Of a stretch of DNA of 64,000 nucleotides, positions 27,499-38,353 are shown in pieces. The position numbers and the translations under genes were made by a program. How positions within the stretch are numbered: position 1 is the stretch's first letter; each line of letters begins with the position of its first letter. The DNA comes from Bacteroidota bacterium (GTDB taxonomy: Bacteria > Bacteroidota > Rhodothermia > Rhodothermales > Bin80): contig JAPOTS010000078.1 in NCBI GenBank assembly GCA_026709065.1, positions 21,300 to 85,299 on the forward strand, in the 5' to 3' direction. The notes beneath the pieces are model-generated. The model saw only the letters and a list, made by a program, of their open reading frames with translations. It did no database searches and was not told the origin of the DNA.

Positions 27499-29046
27499 TT
27501 AATGATTGGAATGATAAATCGGGAGTCGTTCAATACGGTGGAACATAATTCCATAAGGCGTTTCTGAATCTCTGCGTATCTCTGCTTCATAAACGACATC
27601 TTTTGAAATATAGTCTAATTCAACTGTTTTGCCGTTAGCACCATCGACAAAATTAGCGCCAGGCATGAAAGCGACGGTATTCTCCTCGGCATGATAATCC
27701 ACATCTGATACTATTGCTGAGTAGGTCTCACGCCCGCGGCCACGACCATATTCCCATATCTGTTGAATGGTCATGGTATCATCATCAATTGCATACTCAA
27801 CCGCTCGACTGAATACAGGTTCTCTCTGGTAATAACGGTTTTCTCCATTATCAAACTGAAATAAGGTACCCCGAGAGGTGAATTTAGGGGCGTGTTGGTA
27901 CCAAGACCACGAAAATTCGTCGTGAGATATATAGCCTTCTAAAACCTGAATGTCAGTAATTGGAGATCCTTTGGCATCCAGAGGTTGCAACAGCTTTGAA
28001 GTCAGGTTTGTGCCATCTCCCGCGAGCCCCCACCTTCGATGGGGGGATAAAATCCAAATGACTTGATTATCGCGCGTGAGCTTGATCGTACCTTGATGTC
28101 GACCAGAGACGATGATCGCATCTGCAGACGGATCATAAGTTAACCCATTAGCATGAAACCAGTCCCGAGAATTGCTGCTCCATACACGGCGGCGTTGATC
28201 AAGAGATATTCGAAGATCCCATATATTGGCAATGATCCCAGAATTACGGTCAATCTCTACAATGTGATCTTCAATGGTAGAAATGTCATTTCGAGAGACG
28301 GTCGCAAGTAAATTTCCGCTAGGAAGTTCCAAAACGTTGTGATGAAAAGTGTACCCATGGAGCAACCATTCATGAATGACGCGTCCGAACATGTCCATCT
28401 CAATTAAGCGCCCACTATTGCCATCGCCAAAGTATAAGTTTCCATTTTGTAGTCGCTCTACGCCTGCGTCATAAAAAAGATTTTTAAGAGTAGGATGGGT
28501 GGCCATGTTAGCGTACCATCGGATATGACCATACTCGTCAAACATAAAGGGGAGTTGTGGATTCGTATGACCAAAGTAACTTACCAGATTCATTCCTTGC
28601 TTTTTACGCGTTGTATTGACATTCACCTTAATGGTTGGTAATTCTGGGAGGATATCTGGGGTATCAATGAAACGTATTTCCTGACCTAATAACTGATTTT
28701 GGCGGTCATAGAATCTGAGATGAATCGTATTGCGATGCGATGGGTATAGTCCAAGCACAGGGAGCGTCAACGAGGTATTGAATTCTGAGAACCTGTGAAT
28801 GAGAGGATCACCACTTTCGGTAAGGCTTTCAATTTCAAGTTCAGCCATCACCGGTTCAGATGTTTCTAATGTAAGTTCCGCGGCAAGTGGAACATAGCCT
28901 GTGGGGTTCAAGATCAAGGATTCACTTACGATATAGCGCTCAAGCCCCAAGTCTAAAGATTCCTCATCAGCAGGATTACTATCACAACCAATCATGAGAG
29001 TTATCAAGAACGTTGCATAAGCGCCTGCTGACTGAGGTTTCGTCAT
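27499..29046 (-). CDS. aryl-sulfotransferase-like lipoprotein
   Basis: 515 residues when started at the ATG ending at 29046. This start gives a lipoprotein signal with lipobox LMIGC; an upstream in-frame start would add a non-signal 31-residue extension. Propeller hallmarks of ASST proteins are present: FHHNVLELPSGNLLATVSRND, EIDRNSGIIANIWDL, DWFHANGLTYDPSADAIIVS and LFQFDNGENR. An N-terminal Ig-like segment (about residues 30-150) precedes the propeller, as in the ASST_N type. It is upstream of and in line with the T9SS-tailed homologue. Two differently anchored homologues suggest one at the inner face of the outer membrane and one at the surface (inference). Confidence 0.82.
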   Translation of the reverse strand: MTKPQSAGAYATFLITLMIGCDSNPADEESLDLGLERYIVSESLILNPTGYVPLAAELTLETSEPVMAELEIESLTESGDPLIHRFSEFNTSLTLPVLGLYPSHRNTIHLRFYDRQNQLLGQEIRFIDTPDILPELPTIKVNVNTTRKKQGMNLVSYFGHTNPQLPFMFDEYGHIRWYANMATHPTLKNLFYDAGVERLQNGNLYFGDGNSGRLIEMDMFGRVIHEWLLHGYTFHHNVLELPSGNLLATVSRNDISTIEDHIVEIDRNSGIIANIWDLRISLDQRRRVWSSNSRDWFHANGLTYDPSADAIIVSGRHQGTIKLTRDNQVIWILSPHRRWGLAGDGTNLTSKLLQPLDAKGSPITDIQVLEGYISHDEFSWSWYQHAPKFTSRGTLFQFDNGENRYYQREPVFSRAVEYAIDDDTMTIQQIWEYGRGRGRETYSAIVSDVDYHAEENTVAFMPGANFVDGANGKTVELDYISKDVVYEAEIRRDSETPYGIMFHRIERLPIYHSNH

Positions 29047-29359
29047 CTTGAAGTCGTTAATTTTCCAATCTATATAGTCAAATGGATGGAAGATAACTCG
29101 CCGAATCAAATGAATTAATTCACTAATTTTTTGGAACAAAATGAGTCTTTAATCGTTGGACAGATGTATGGTGCAGACTTAGTCATCTGATTGAAACTGT
29201 ATAGATGATCTTCCATGTTGTTGGGAGCGATGATAGTGCGTTTAAACAAAAATTAACAAGATTTCTCAAAATATTCTATTTTAATCAACGCCACTACACT
29301 CAGGAGCTTATGGAGAGATGGGGTAAAGTGTAAGAATTTCTATTTTTTACCGGGAGGTG
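29047..29359. other. intergenic between tRNA-Ala and sulfotransferase-like operon
   Basis: 313 bases, AT-rich, no gene seen. It must hold the promoter of the reverse-strand operon. Confidence 0.4.
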
Positions 29360-29432
<73 letters not shown>

Positions 29433-29533
29433 ATCAGGACTTTACACACATTTTATCCTTCAAAGTTCCAGTATGGACTCCAAATGTACAATGATTCAAT
29501 GGTGAGCAGGTGTAGTTAGTTGATAGCTTATTC

Positions 29534-32032
29534 TTGATGATTATACAAAACACTGCTGATTCAGCATCCCATCAACCCCTCCAAGTTGTCAAATTTGGGG
29601 GGACTTCCATTGGTACTGCTCATGGGATTCAACGGGCCGTTCAACTAGTCCAAAACCGCCCACCTGAGCTCCGCTCGGTCGTTGTAGTATCAGCTATAGG
29701 GGGCGTGACTGATACATTACTCAAATTGATCAAAAAATCACTTGCCCAAAAAGAAGTTGCTCAAAATTTAGTATCACAACTATCAGACGCACACCAGAGG
29801 ATTGCCGACGAGTTGGTCAATGACAATGATAAGGGACAATTATCTGAACATTTAGAAGAACTGTGGGCAGAATTGACGAATCTGATACAGGGAATGATTT
29901 TGGTCAGGGAATGTACGAAGCGCACTAAAGATGCCATTTTAAGTATCGGTGAGCGTGCTTCTGCCTCTTTGATTGCGGCTGTATTTCGTGTCTCGGGTGA
30001 AAAATCACAGGCTTTGGATGCACGGGACTTTATTCTGTCAGATGATTGCTACGGAGAGGCCAATGTAGATTTTGATCAATCAACACATAGAATACAGCTA
30101 CATCTTCAAGATCTGATTGATCAGGGTGTGACGGCTGTGATTACTGGATTTATTGCGTCGGCCCCTGATGGTTCTACCACTACACTTGGTCGGTCTGGAA
30201 GTGATTATACCGCTACAATTGTTGGATCAGCGCTGCGCGCTTCAAGGGTGATTATTTGGACCGATGTAGATGGGGTTTTGTCTGCTGATCCGCGCGATGT
30301 CCCAGAGGCCTTTCCATTGGCACGATTGAGTTATGCTGAGGCATCAGAAATGGCCTATTTTGGAGCACGGGTCCTTCATCCGAAGACTATGCGACCTGTA
30401 CGAATGTTAGCGATTCCTGTATTGATCAAGAACTCATTAAATCCTACAGCGCCTGGTACGTTGATTTCCAATGAATCGCATGCTGTGAAGCTTAAGGTAA
30501 AAGCGATTTCAACGATTCGAGATGTATCTGTGATCATGTTAGAGGGAAGTGGGATGCTGGGGATGCGTGGGGTTGCCGCGCGTGTTTTTGGTGCGCTTGC
30601 AGATCAGAAGATTAATGTGTTGATGATTGCCCAGGCTTCTAGCGAACACAGCATCTGTCTGGTGATCCGTGAAACCGATGCTGATTCTGCCGTCAATATC
30701 CTACGATCCGAATTTGTCGTTGAGTTAGCCACAAAAGATGTCAGTAAGATCTATTCAATTCCCCGCTGTGCAATTGTCAGTGCTGTTGGTGATCAGATGC
30801 GCCATCAGCCAGGGCTGGCTGGTCGTATGTTTGCAACTTTGGGTCGGAGTCGGGTGAATGTCCTATCGATAGCTCAGGGGGCTGCAGAGACGAATATTTC
30901 GGCGGTCGTACGAGACGATGAAGTCCATCGAGCGGTCAGAGCGTTACATGAATCCTTTCCATTGGGCCGGTTACGGGCGCATATCTGTTTGTTAGGACCG
31001 GGTCGAGTGGGTTCGTATTTGCTGAAATTACTTAGGGAGCAAAGTCAAGACCTACTTGATCGTGTGAAGCTAAATGTCAAGCTCATTGGAATTGCAAATT
31101 CAAGGAAAATGCTTTGGAGCCCAGATGGATTGGAGTTAGATCGGGCGGAGGCAGATCTCGCAAATGGCCGCCAAGCAAATTTGAGTTGGTTAATTGAACA
31201 ACTCGGAGCGAGTCGATTGGAACGGATCATTATTGTTGATGCATCAGCGAGCAAAGAGGTTGCTTCCTATTATCCTGATTTTCTTGAATTAGGATTCGGG
31301 GTTGTGACTGCAAATAAATTGGCCAACACTCTGGATTTACCTTTTTATCAGAGGCTCAAGACCGCTGCGAAGCGTCATGGTGTCTCATTTCGTTATGAAA
31401 CGACTGTGGGCGCGGCGATACCTGTGATTTCTACCATTAAGGATTTGGTTCGCTCGGGGGATCGCATTCATAAAGTTGAGGGTATTTTTTCTGGTACATT
31501 GGCGTATGTATTCAACAGTTTGGATTTGGGATCTTCTTTTTCATCCATCGTTGACCAGGCCCATCAAAACGGTTGGACGGAGCCGAATCCTGCAGATGAT
31601 CTCAGTGGAGAAGATGTTGCCCGTAAATTATTGATTTTAGCAAGGGAGGTAGGACTGCACGTTGAACGCTCGGATATAAAGGTAGAATCTCTAATGCCTG
31701 AAGGGGTCAATGCCGATTCGCCTCAAGGCCTGTTACATCAACTCAAAGAAGTGGATGAGCAATGGAAAGAAAAGGTAGATGAGGCTGCGTCTAATGGGCA
31801 ACGTCTTCGGTATATTGCTCGCTTTGAGGGTGATGAATTAGATGTAAGTGTGCGTGCGGTTTCCAGTGATTCACCGTTTGCTACGGCATCTGGTCGCGGC
31901 AATGTTATCGTATTTACGACAGATCGTTATAACGATGAGCCCCTTGTTCTGCAAGGACCAGGGGCTGGACTTGAAGTTACTGCGGGTGGGTTGTTGATTG
32001 ACTTGATTCATTCTGCAGAACTCATGCCTTGA
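29534..32032 (+). CDS. thrA: bifunctional aspartate kinase / homoserine dehydrogenase
   Basis: 832-residue fusion enzyme catalysing the first and third steps from aspartate toward threonine, methionine and lysine. The kinase domain starts with VVKFGGTSIG (Lys20) and contains SIGERASASLIAA, TLGRSGSDYTATIVGSAL and the DPRDVPEA segment. Two ACT-type regulatory domains (about 330-475) include SVIMLEGSGMLGMRGVAARVF and LAGRMFATLGRSRVNVLSIAQG. The homoserine dehydrogenase domain starts near 480 (LLGPGRVGSYLLKLL) with TANKLAN and the GIFSGTLAYVFNSL active-site region. Length and order match ThrA/MetL. The ACT domains imply threonine feedback control. No thrB/thrC neighbours are present. Confidence 0.97.
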   Translation: MMIIQNTADSASHQPLQVVKFGGTSIGTAHGIQRAVQLVQNRPPELRSVVVVSAIGGVTDTLLKLIKKSLAQKEVAQNLVSQLSDAHQRIADELVNDNDKGQLSEHLEELWAELTNLIQGMILVRECTKRTKDAILSIGERASASLIAAVFRVSGEKSQALDARDFILSDDCYGEANVDFDQSTHRIQLHLQDLIDQGVTAVITGFIASAPDGSTTTLGRSGSDYTATIVGSALRASRVIIWTDVDGVLSADPRDVPEAFPLARLSYAEASEMAYFGARVLHPKTMRPVRMLAIPVLIKNSLNPTAPGTLISNESHAVKLKVKAISTIRDVSVIMLEGSGMLGMRGVAARVFGALADQKINVLMIAQASSEHSICLVIRETDADSAVNILRSEFVVELATKDVSKIYSIPRCAIVSAVGDQMRHQPGLAGRMFATLGRSRVNVLSIAQGAAETNISAVVRDDEVHRAVRALHESFPLGRLRAHICLLGPGRVGSYLLKLLREQSQDLLDRVKLNVKLIGIANSRKMLWSPDGLELDRAEADLANGRQANLSWLIEQLGASRLERIIIVDASASKEVASYYPDFLELGFGVVTANKLANTLDLPFYQRLKTAAKRHGVSFRYETTVGAAIPVISTIKDLVRSGDRIHKVEGIFSGTLAYVFNSLDLGSSFSSIVDQAHQNGWTEPNPADDLSGEDVARKLLILAREVGLHVERSDIKVESLMPEGVNADSPQGLLHQLKEVDEQWKEKVDEAASNGQRLRYIARFEGDELDVSVRAVSSDSPFATASGRGNVIVFTTDRYNDEPLVLQGPGAGLEVTAGGLLIDLIHSAELMP

Positions 32033-33386
32033 CAGAGGGCTATCGTAACTCATGATCATTCCATTACGAAATTTAACAGTATACAGTTGGAAGGCTTAGG
32101 AAGAGCGTCTATGTGGTACAATGTTTCTGTTATTAAAACCCTAAAACCAATCACTGCCTTCATATACTCATCACCATGATATCGCGATGGAATTTACTGA
32201 ATTAAAGGGATCTATCACGATCTTTATGGGTGCAGGTCCACACCTCCGCAGAAGAAGAGAATAGCAATGCGGAAGTTTTCAATCTTCTGTATCCTCTCCC
32301 AATAGTTTTGATCTCTTTGATTTCTCCGTCATTTTCTCTGCCCATTGGACAGTGGATAATTAATGCATTGTAGACTCAATACATAAACATCTACTGGATG
32401 TAGCTTCCTATCTATTTGCACATTGTAATAGACCAGCGAGATCTTAATTTAGTGATTGAAGCAACAAGGATTATATAAATGTATCTTGTATGAAAAAATA
32501 AATGTGGTGGAACCAGAATCAATCGTTTTAACAGAAAACGCAGTAGAACCAATTAAAGATAACAGATGATCCATAATTGTAAAATAGAAATGTCTGCAAG
32601 GATTGAAATCACAGGATGTGACCATCAGCCGATTGAGATTCATCAGTCTGAGGTTGTGTCTATATCAATATTATCCTAACCATACCACGACATACAAAGC
32701 ATAAACTAATTTGTGTGCGCTATTTAATCATTGTGAAGTGAACGAGGTTGTTCTTTTGAAGAAAATAGGGTTTCTTAATCCTGAACTACTCTCGGCTCAG
32801 GTGCTTATCAATAGACTGCATTTGTAAATTACTGCACATTTGTTTAAGGGATTGACAGTGCATTCTGGCGGGTATGAAAGGAGATTGCACTCTCGGTGCT
32901 CACAATGATGGTGTCATTGGTGCTGTTGTTCCAAGATTTATGAGTAAATTAGGGCTATCACCCACCATGTTAAAGCCAAAGATATTCTTGAAAAATTTCT
33001 TAGCGATGCTTTCTTGTTTTTTGACACCAACATGGAATGGCAGTTTTATTGAGACTTCTGGCATCTTGGTCAGGTTATTATACTATCGATGTCAATTTAC
33101 AATAGACGATGAAGACATTGAAAATGGTTTATTCTTTTGTGACCATCTTTGAGAACAGTTACCCTATGATCCAACGATCATACTATCGGTTTGGAGAATT
33201 AACGTTTGAAACAACAAAGATGCCGACCAAGATCTAATGGATGTAACCAATAAATTTCATGATGGTGGACGATTATAGATTTATGAGATTTAAGCACAAC
33301 CGCTATTTTATGTCATGTGATCTTCATCATCATTGGTTTTGAAGAATCACGAGTTTGAATACTAATCAAGTTATAGATCAAGCAAG
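32033..33386. other. 1.35-kb gene-poor region before gyrA
   Basis: No gene can be supported. A 92-codon forward frame at 32874-33152 has no recognisable domain and mixed composition. There are no tRNA or rRNA signatures and no long inverted repeat. It may hold an unknown RNA or decayed genes. Confidence 0.4.
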
Positions 33387-35993
33387 ATGGAAGTAATTTC
33401 TGGAATGGACGATAGCAATGGGCGGATCATCCCCCTGAATATCACTGAGGAAATGCAATCCTCATATATTGATTATTCAATGTCAGTGATTGTGGGGCGT
33501 GCTCTTCCTGATGTGAGGGATGGGTTAAAGCCTGCTCATCGAAGGGTACTTTTTGGGATGAACGAGTTGGGGTTAACACCGGGATCTACCTACAAAAAGA
33601 GTGCTCGTATCGTTGGAGAGGTATTGGGTAAGTATCATCCGCATGGAGATACCTCTGTTTATGATACGATGGTGCGTATGGCGCAGGATTTTTCTTTACG
33701 ATGTCCACTGGTAGACGGTCAGGGTAACTTTGGATCTGTGGATGGCGATTCAGCTGCCGCAATGCGTTATACTGAAGCACGATTAACCCGTCTGGCATCC
33801 GAGTTACTGCGAGACATTAAACAAGATACGGTTGATTTTCAGGAAAATTTTGATGGTTCTCTTGAAGAGCCAGTGGTATTGCCGGCTGCAGTTCCCAATT
33901 TATTGGTCAATGGAGGGGATGGAATTGCAGTGGGAATGGCGACAAAGATTCCCCCACATAATCTACGTGAAGTCGCATCAGCGATCATTGCATACATTGA
34001 AAATCCGATGATTGATACAGTCGGTCTCATGGAGTATGTCCCTGGTCCAGATTTCCCGACTGGTGGAATTATTTATGGTGCAAAGGGGATTCATGAGGCT
34101 TACCATACGGGCCGTGGGCGTATTCTGATGCGTGCAAAAATGCATGAAGAGGAAATACGAGGGAGTCGACTAGCACTGGTGATCACCGAAATTCCTTATC
34201 AGGTTAATAAGGCCGTATTGGTGGAGAAGATTGCTGATTTGGTCAGGGATAAGCGGATTGAAGGCATTAGTGATTTACGTGATGAGAGCGATCGTGATGG
34301 TATGCGTATAGTGATTGAACTCAAAAAAGACGCGCATCCTAAGGTTGTAGAAAATAAGTTGTACAAATTCTCTCGGTGCCAGCAATCATATGGGGCTAAT
34401 TTAGTCGCATTGGTGAATGGGCGGCCTGAAACCCTCACGCTCAAAGATACCATCGTTCATTTTGTCAATCATCGTCATGAGGTTGTCACTCGTCGGACGC
34501 AGTACCAACTTGAGGAAGTCCAAAAGCAGGCACATGTATTGGAAGGATTAGTGATCGCGCTAGATCATTTAGATGCTGTGATCACGATGATCCGTGAATC
34601 AGCAGATGTAGATCTTGCTAGACAGTGCTTGATTGATGGCCTCTGGCCTCCAAAGCTAACATCGGATCAGTTGCAGCGGCTGGGGCTTCCAGAAGTCGCC
34701 CCCGGTGTAGAAGATCATGGAAGAGAAAGTTGGCTGACCGAAGCTCAGGCAAATGCGATTTTAGCACTTCGCCTAAGTCGTCTTACTGGATTGGAACGCG
34801 ATAAAATATTGGAAGATTTTCAGGCCAAGAAAGAAGAGATTGTTCGATTGACTGAGATCCTTGACAGCGAAGAGATTCGCATGAACATCATAAAGGAAGA
34901 GATTCAAGAGATTGCGGAAAAATATGGTGATGACCGGCGCACGGAGATTGATCCATTGGGGGGAGATGACATCATCATTGAGGATATGGTTGATAATTTC
35001 AGGGTTGTAGTAACGATTTCTCATCAGGGGATCATCAAGAGAACTCCTTTGGATGAATTTCAACAGCAGGGGCGGGGAGGAATTGGTGCTCGAGGCAGCA
35101 CTCTCCGGACGGATGATTATCTTGAACACCTATTTGTGTCATTTAATCTTGACTATTTATTGATCTTCACAGATCATGGTCAGTGTTATTATCTGCGAGT
35201 GTATAACATTCCAATAGGGGCTCGGATTGCGAAGGGGCGAAGCATTCGTAATTTAATTTCAATTCAAGAAGACGATCGTATTCGTGCGGTTCTTTCAGTG
35301 AGTAGAGAAGATTTTCGTAGCGAAAGTTTTCTTAAGTCTCATTATGTCTTATTTGCAACGAAGGCGGGACTTCTCAAAAAAACGATGCTTTGGTATTACA
35401 GAAACCCTTGGAAAAAGGGTCTTCGCGCCATCAAGATTCGAGAGGAAGACTCAGTATTGGAGGCGCGTTTGACCGATGGAAATTCCCAAATCATCCTTGC
35501 TTCATCTGCGGGGTATGCTATTCGGCGTTCAGAAAGCCGTATCCGAGCAGTAGGTAGAGTGTCGCAGGGGGTCATTGGTATGCGCGTTCAGAAGGATCAG
35601 CATGTTTTAGGAATGGTCGTAGTGTCTCAGGACTCGGATCAAACACTATTGACGCTGAGTGCAAATGGATACGGAAAACGATCGCTCATTGGCGATTTTC
35701 GCGAGGTAGCTGGGGCTGGAAAGGGGGTCATTGCTCTTCGGACAAATAAAAAAACAGGACCACTTGTTGCTATTCGCGGAGTCACAGATTCTGATGATCT
35801 GATGATTATTACTCAGGATGGGACACTGATTCGTCAAGCGATTGGAAATATTAGAGTGATGAGCCGTTCAACTCAGGGCGTTCGTCTCATCCGCCTCAGG
35901 GAAAATGATGCGATCGCAGATGTAACACGGGTTGTTATAGAAGACGAAGATACGACTGAGACTTTACCTCAGCCGGAGGATCCGATCAGCTAA
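33387..35993 (+). CDS. gyrA: DNA gyrase subunit A
   Basis: Breakage-reunion subunit of gyrase (868 residues). The N-terminal block [22 protein letters not shown] is canonical. The catalytic tyrosine is in [11 protein letters not shown]: residue 128 from the first ATG, or 122 (E. coli numbering) from an internal ATG at 33405, so the shorter start is quite possible. The quinolone-resistance region reads [13 protein letters not shown], with Thr at the position of E. coli Ser83. The C-terminal pinwheel contains a degenerate GyrA-box, QGRGGIG. The family signature plus this box favour GyrA over ParC, but ParC cannot be wholly excluded. Confidence 0.93.
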   Translation: MEVISGMDDSNGRIIPLNITEEMQSSYIDYSMSVIVGRALPDVRDGLKPAHRRVLFGMNELGLTPGSTYKKSARIVGEVLGKYHPHGDTSVYDTMVRMAQDFSLRCPLVDGQGNFGSVDGDSAAAMRYTEARLTRLASELLRDIKQDTVDFQENFDGSLEEPVVLPAAVPNLLVNGGDGIAVGMATKIPPHNLREVASAIIAYIENPMIDTVGLMEYVPGPDFPTGGIIYGAKGIHEAYHTGRGRILMRAKMHEEEIRGSRLALVITEIPYQVNKAVLVEKIADLVRDKRIEGISDLRDESDRDGMRIVIELKKDAHPKVVENKLYKFSRCQQSYGANLVALVNGRPETLTLKDTIVHFVNHRHEVVTRRTQYQLEEVQKQAHVLEGLVIALDHLDAVITMIRESADVDLARQCLIDGLWPPKLTSDQLQRLGLPEVAPGVEDHGRESWLTEAQANAILALRLSRLTGLERDKILEDFQAKKEEIVRLTEILDSEEIRMNIIKEEIQEIAEKYGDDRRTEIDPLGGDDIIIEDMVDNFRVVVTISHQGIIKRTPLDEFQQQGRGGIGARGSTLRTDDYLEHLFVSFNLDYLLIFTDHGQCYYLRVYNIPIGARIAKGRSIRNLISIQEDDRIRAVLSVSREDFRSESFLKSHYVLFATKAGLLKKTMLWYYRNPWKKGLRAIKIREEDSVLEARLTDGNSQIILASSAGYAIRRSESRIRAVGRVSQGVIGMRVQKDQHVLGMVVVSQDSDQTLLTLSANGYGKRSLIGDFREVAGAGKGVIALRTNKKTGPLVAIRGVTDSDDLMIITQDGTLIRQAIGNIRVMSRSTQGVRLIRLRENDAIADVTRVVIEDEDTTETLPQPEDPIS

Positions 35994-36093
35994 GAGATTC
36001 AGAGATGGATTGAGTGTATCCATACAGGTAGCTGGGGGAAAACGTAAATTAGATGCTATGTTACCATATTTACGACGATAACTTGACATTCTA

Positions 36094-37373
36094 ATGAAAG
36101 AGATCTCACTAGAAAATTTTCGGTGCTTTCACGAAAAGCAGGTCGCTCAACTTGCCCCTTTAACATTGCTTGTGGGAGACAATAGTACTGGGAAGACCTC
36201 TTTTCTGGCCATGATTAGAGCATTATGGGATTGTATCTACTCCCATCAAATTCCAAATTTCGAGGAAGCCCCATTTGACTTTGGAAGCTTTGAAGAGATT
36301 GCTTATCGTCATAATGGGAGGTCACCCCAAGTGTCTACCTTTGGAGGTACACTTCTATTAGACAATAATTTAGAAGCTATATTTGAATTTGGTAAAAAAA
36401 TAACATGGCCGTGCCAGTCAAAACAAGTTTAAGGAGTAACGGTGTGTGGATAGAAGAATTTAATGATAGTGAAGGAAACACAAGAGTTCAGATAAAAACA
36501 CACAGGGGGAGATGGGAAGCACCACCTACAAGTATTGACACTCATGATAGTAGTGCGTCATTATTTTTTGCAAGGTGGATGACGCTGGCAGCGATTCCTG
36601 AAATATCTTTTCCTGAATCGGTAGGGATAATTAACACACTGATTCCTGTACAAGGCTCACCAGAATTTACCAAAGAAGATGCATATATGATCATTAGATC
36701 TGGGTTATTGGGTTTTGACCATAAAGAAAATAGGCCTTTTGTTAGTGCACCTGCTCGTTTTAAACCTCAACGGACTTATGATCCAGCAGGATTGAACTCC
36801 GATCCAGAAGGAGGTAATATTCCAATGCTCATAGCAGATTTGGCTTACACGGGTAGTGAAGTATGGACAAACTTCAAAAAGAAGCTAGAACGCTTTGGAT
36901 CTACTTCTGGAATCTTTGATGAAGTCAATGTAAAACGCTTAGGGAAGTCAAGAAGTGCCCCTTTTCAGATTCAGATTCGAAAATTCGGCAAAAGAGGTAA
37001 AGGCCCCAAACAGAATTTGATAGATGATGGATATGGCATTAGCCAAGTTTTGCCTATTTTGACGGAACTCTTGTTACCAGATAATAACAGAGTTGCATTA
37101 TTGCAACAACCAGATATACATCTTCCCCCAAGTGTCCAAGCGGCTTTGGGAACTCTTTTCTGCGAGATTGCTGGTAAAGGAAGGCAATTAATCGTTGAGG
37201 TACATAGTAACTATGTGATTGATCGGATTCGTATGGATGTACGCGATCAGAAAACTAATTTAAAACCCGAAGATGTGTCTATTCTATTCTTTGAACGCAA
37301 TGAAACAAGTGTTCAGATTCATAACATTAAAATAGACGAATTAGGCAATGTTCTAAACACACCTAGTAGCTAG
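36094..37373 (+). pseudogene. AAA family ATPase split by frameshift at an A7 run
   Basis: Two overlapping frames (36094-36432 and the frame from about 36400 to 37373) encode the front and back of one OLD/RecF-like ATPase. The front half has MKEISLENFRCF and Walker A GDNSTGKTS. The back half has DDGYGISQVLPIL, the Walker B-like VALLQQPDIHLPP and VEVHSNYVIDRIRMDVRDQ. The break lies at an A7 run near 36393-36399: one extra A, or a -1 slip, would join FEFGKK to NNMAVPVK in frame. This could be a real inactivating indel, a sequencing error, or slippage-based expression. Downstream is an interrupted PIN-like gene, its usual type of partner. Together they look like a defence or toxin module in decay. 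Confidence 0.8.
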
Positions 37374-37421
37374 GGTAAGTTTTTTATGGAAGAAATAGAG
37401 AGGCCTATTTGGTTCTGAGAT

Positions 37422-37847
37422 ATGTGTGCTATTATTGATCCAAACGCTGTGCATGAAGTTTTTGGAGGTGAAAATCATGAGGCAGGATTCCAATTTCGTC
37501 TCTGGATATATAGTGGTAGGGGGCGTTTAGTCATAGGCGGAAGACTGACTGCTGAGTTCTCAAGGGCCTCAGTACAATTTTAACATTGGGTTTCAACAGT
37601 TCAATCTCAGGGTAAGATATTACGAGAATCAGATGAGACAGTTAACCAAAGAGAAATTGATCTCGCAGATGAGGGCCGATGTCAATCCAATGATCCTCAT
37701 ATCATAGCACTTGCCCAAGTCAGCGGTGCTCGTTTGTTGTATTCCAACGACAAAGCGTTACAACAGGATTTCAAAAACCAAGATATAATCAATAACCCCA
37801 AAGGTAAAATTTATACAACCAATGAAGGTCGGGGACAATTTTCATAA
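37422..37847 (+). pseudogene. PIN-like nuclease gene interrupted by in-frame TAA
   Basis: A 141-codon frame beginning MCAIIDPNAVHEVFG continues through a single TAA at 37581-37583 (codon 54) to QSNDPHIIALAQVSGARLLY and SNDKALQQDF, ending in TAA at 37845. PIN hallmarks are visible: the first Asp in AIID, Glu in LTAEFSR, and Asp in SNDPHIIALA and YSNDKAL. The uninterrupted similarity on both sides of the stop argues for a recent nonsense change. It lies 48 bp after the frameshifted ATPase, so both genes of the pair are broken. Not detectable as one long open frame. Confidence 0.7.
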
Positions 37848-38353
37848 GGCCATAAAAAATGTTGGCCAGAAAAGATCTTTGCTAGTCAATCGATTGATTT
37901 ATTTGATGAATAAGACACATACTGTCTGGCAAATTTCGGCTGGCTCATAGCACCGATTTGATGCCAATTAGTACCCAATTGATCACTACATAAATCATGG
38001 AAAATCCACGCCCTCCGATGCAATCTTGGATTGACTCGTCAACAATGCTGCAAAATTGAGTTAAATGGGGAGTCCATGAGAAAGATCAAAGCAGGTCAAG
38101 AATTGACGGCAGATTCAACTCGAAAATGACATTGATTTTTAAATTTAAATCACTTCACTATTTATTGAAAAAGTGTCCCACTAACTTCATATTCACTGCC
38201 CCTATATATCGTAATAAGCAATCCATGCCAGACAGCTGGATCCATACTTCCTAATCTAAACACCATCCGTAGGCTTCATTTCTGTGTTCAGTATGACTCC
38301 TTATGCGTGCTATCGCCCTCTCAGGAGAATTTACCTCTGCCCTTGCTTAGGTC
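37848..38353. other. intergenic with transposon-end-like repeats
   Basis: 506 bases. The only structure I see is a GTGTCCCACTAACTTC copy at 38175-38190 followed 22 bp later by a degraded copy. These match the repeats at 61053-61106. Confidence 0.5.
38175..38206 (+). repeat. GTGTCCCAC-type repeat pair (degenerate)
   Basis: GTGTCCCACTAACTTC at 38175-38190 is followed by a weaker copy (ACTGCCCCT) starting at 38197, giving the same 22-bp spacing as the three copies at 61053-61106. It lies about 165 bp from the 3' end of the reverse-strand AAA+ ATPase. This fits a worn transposon end. Confidence 0.55.

Noticed and set aside
32874..33152. 92-codon forward frame
   Set aside because: No domain, no signal, no operon context, composition like the surrounding non-coding DNA.
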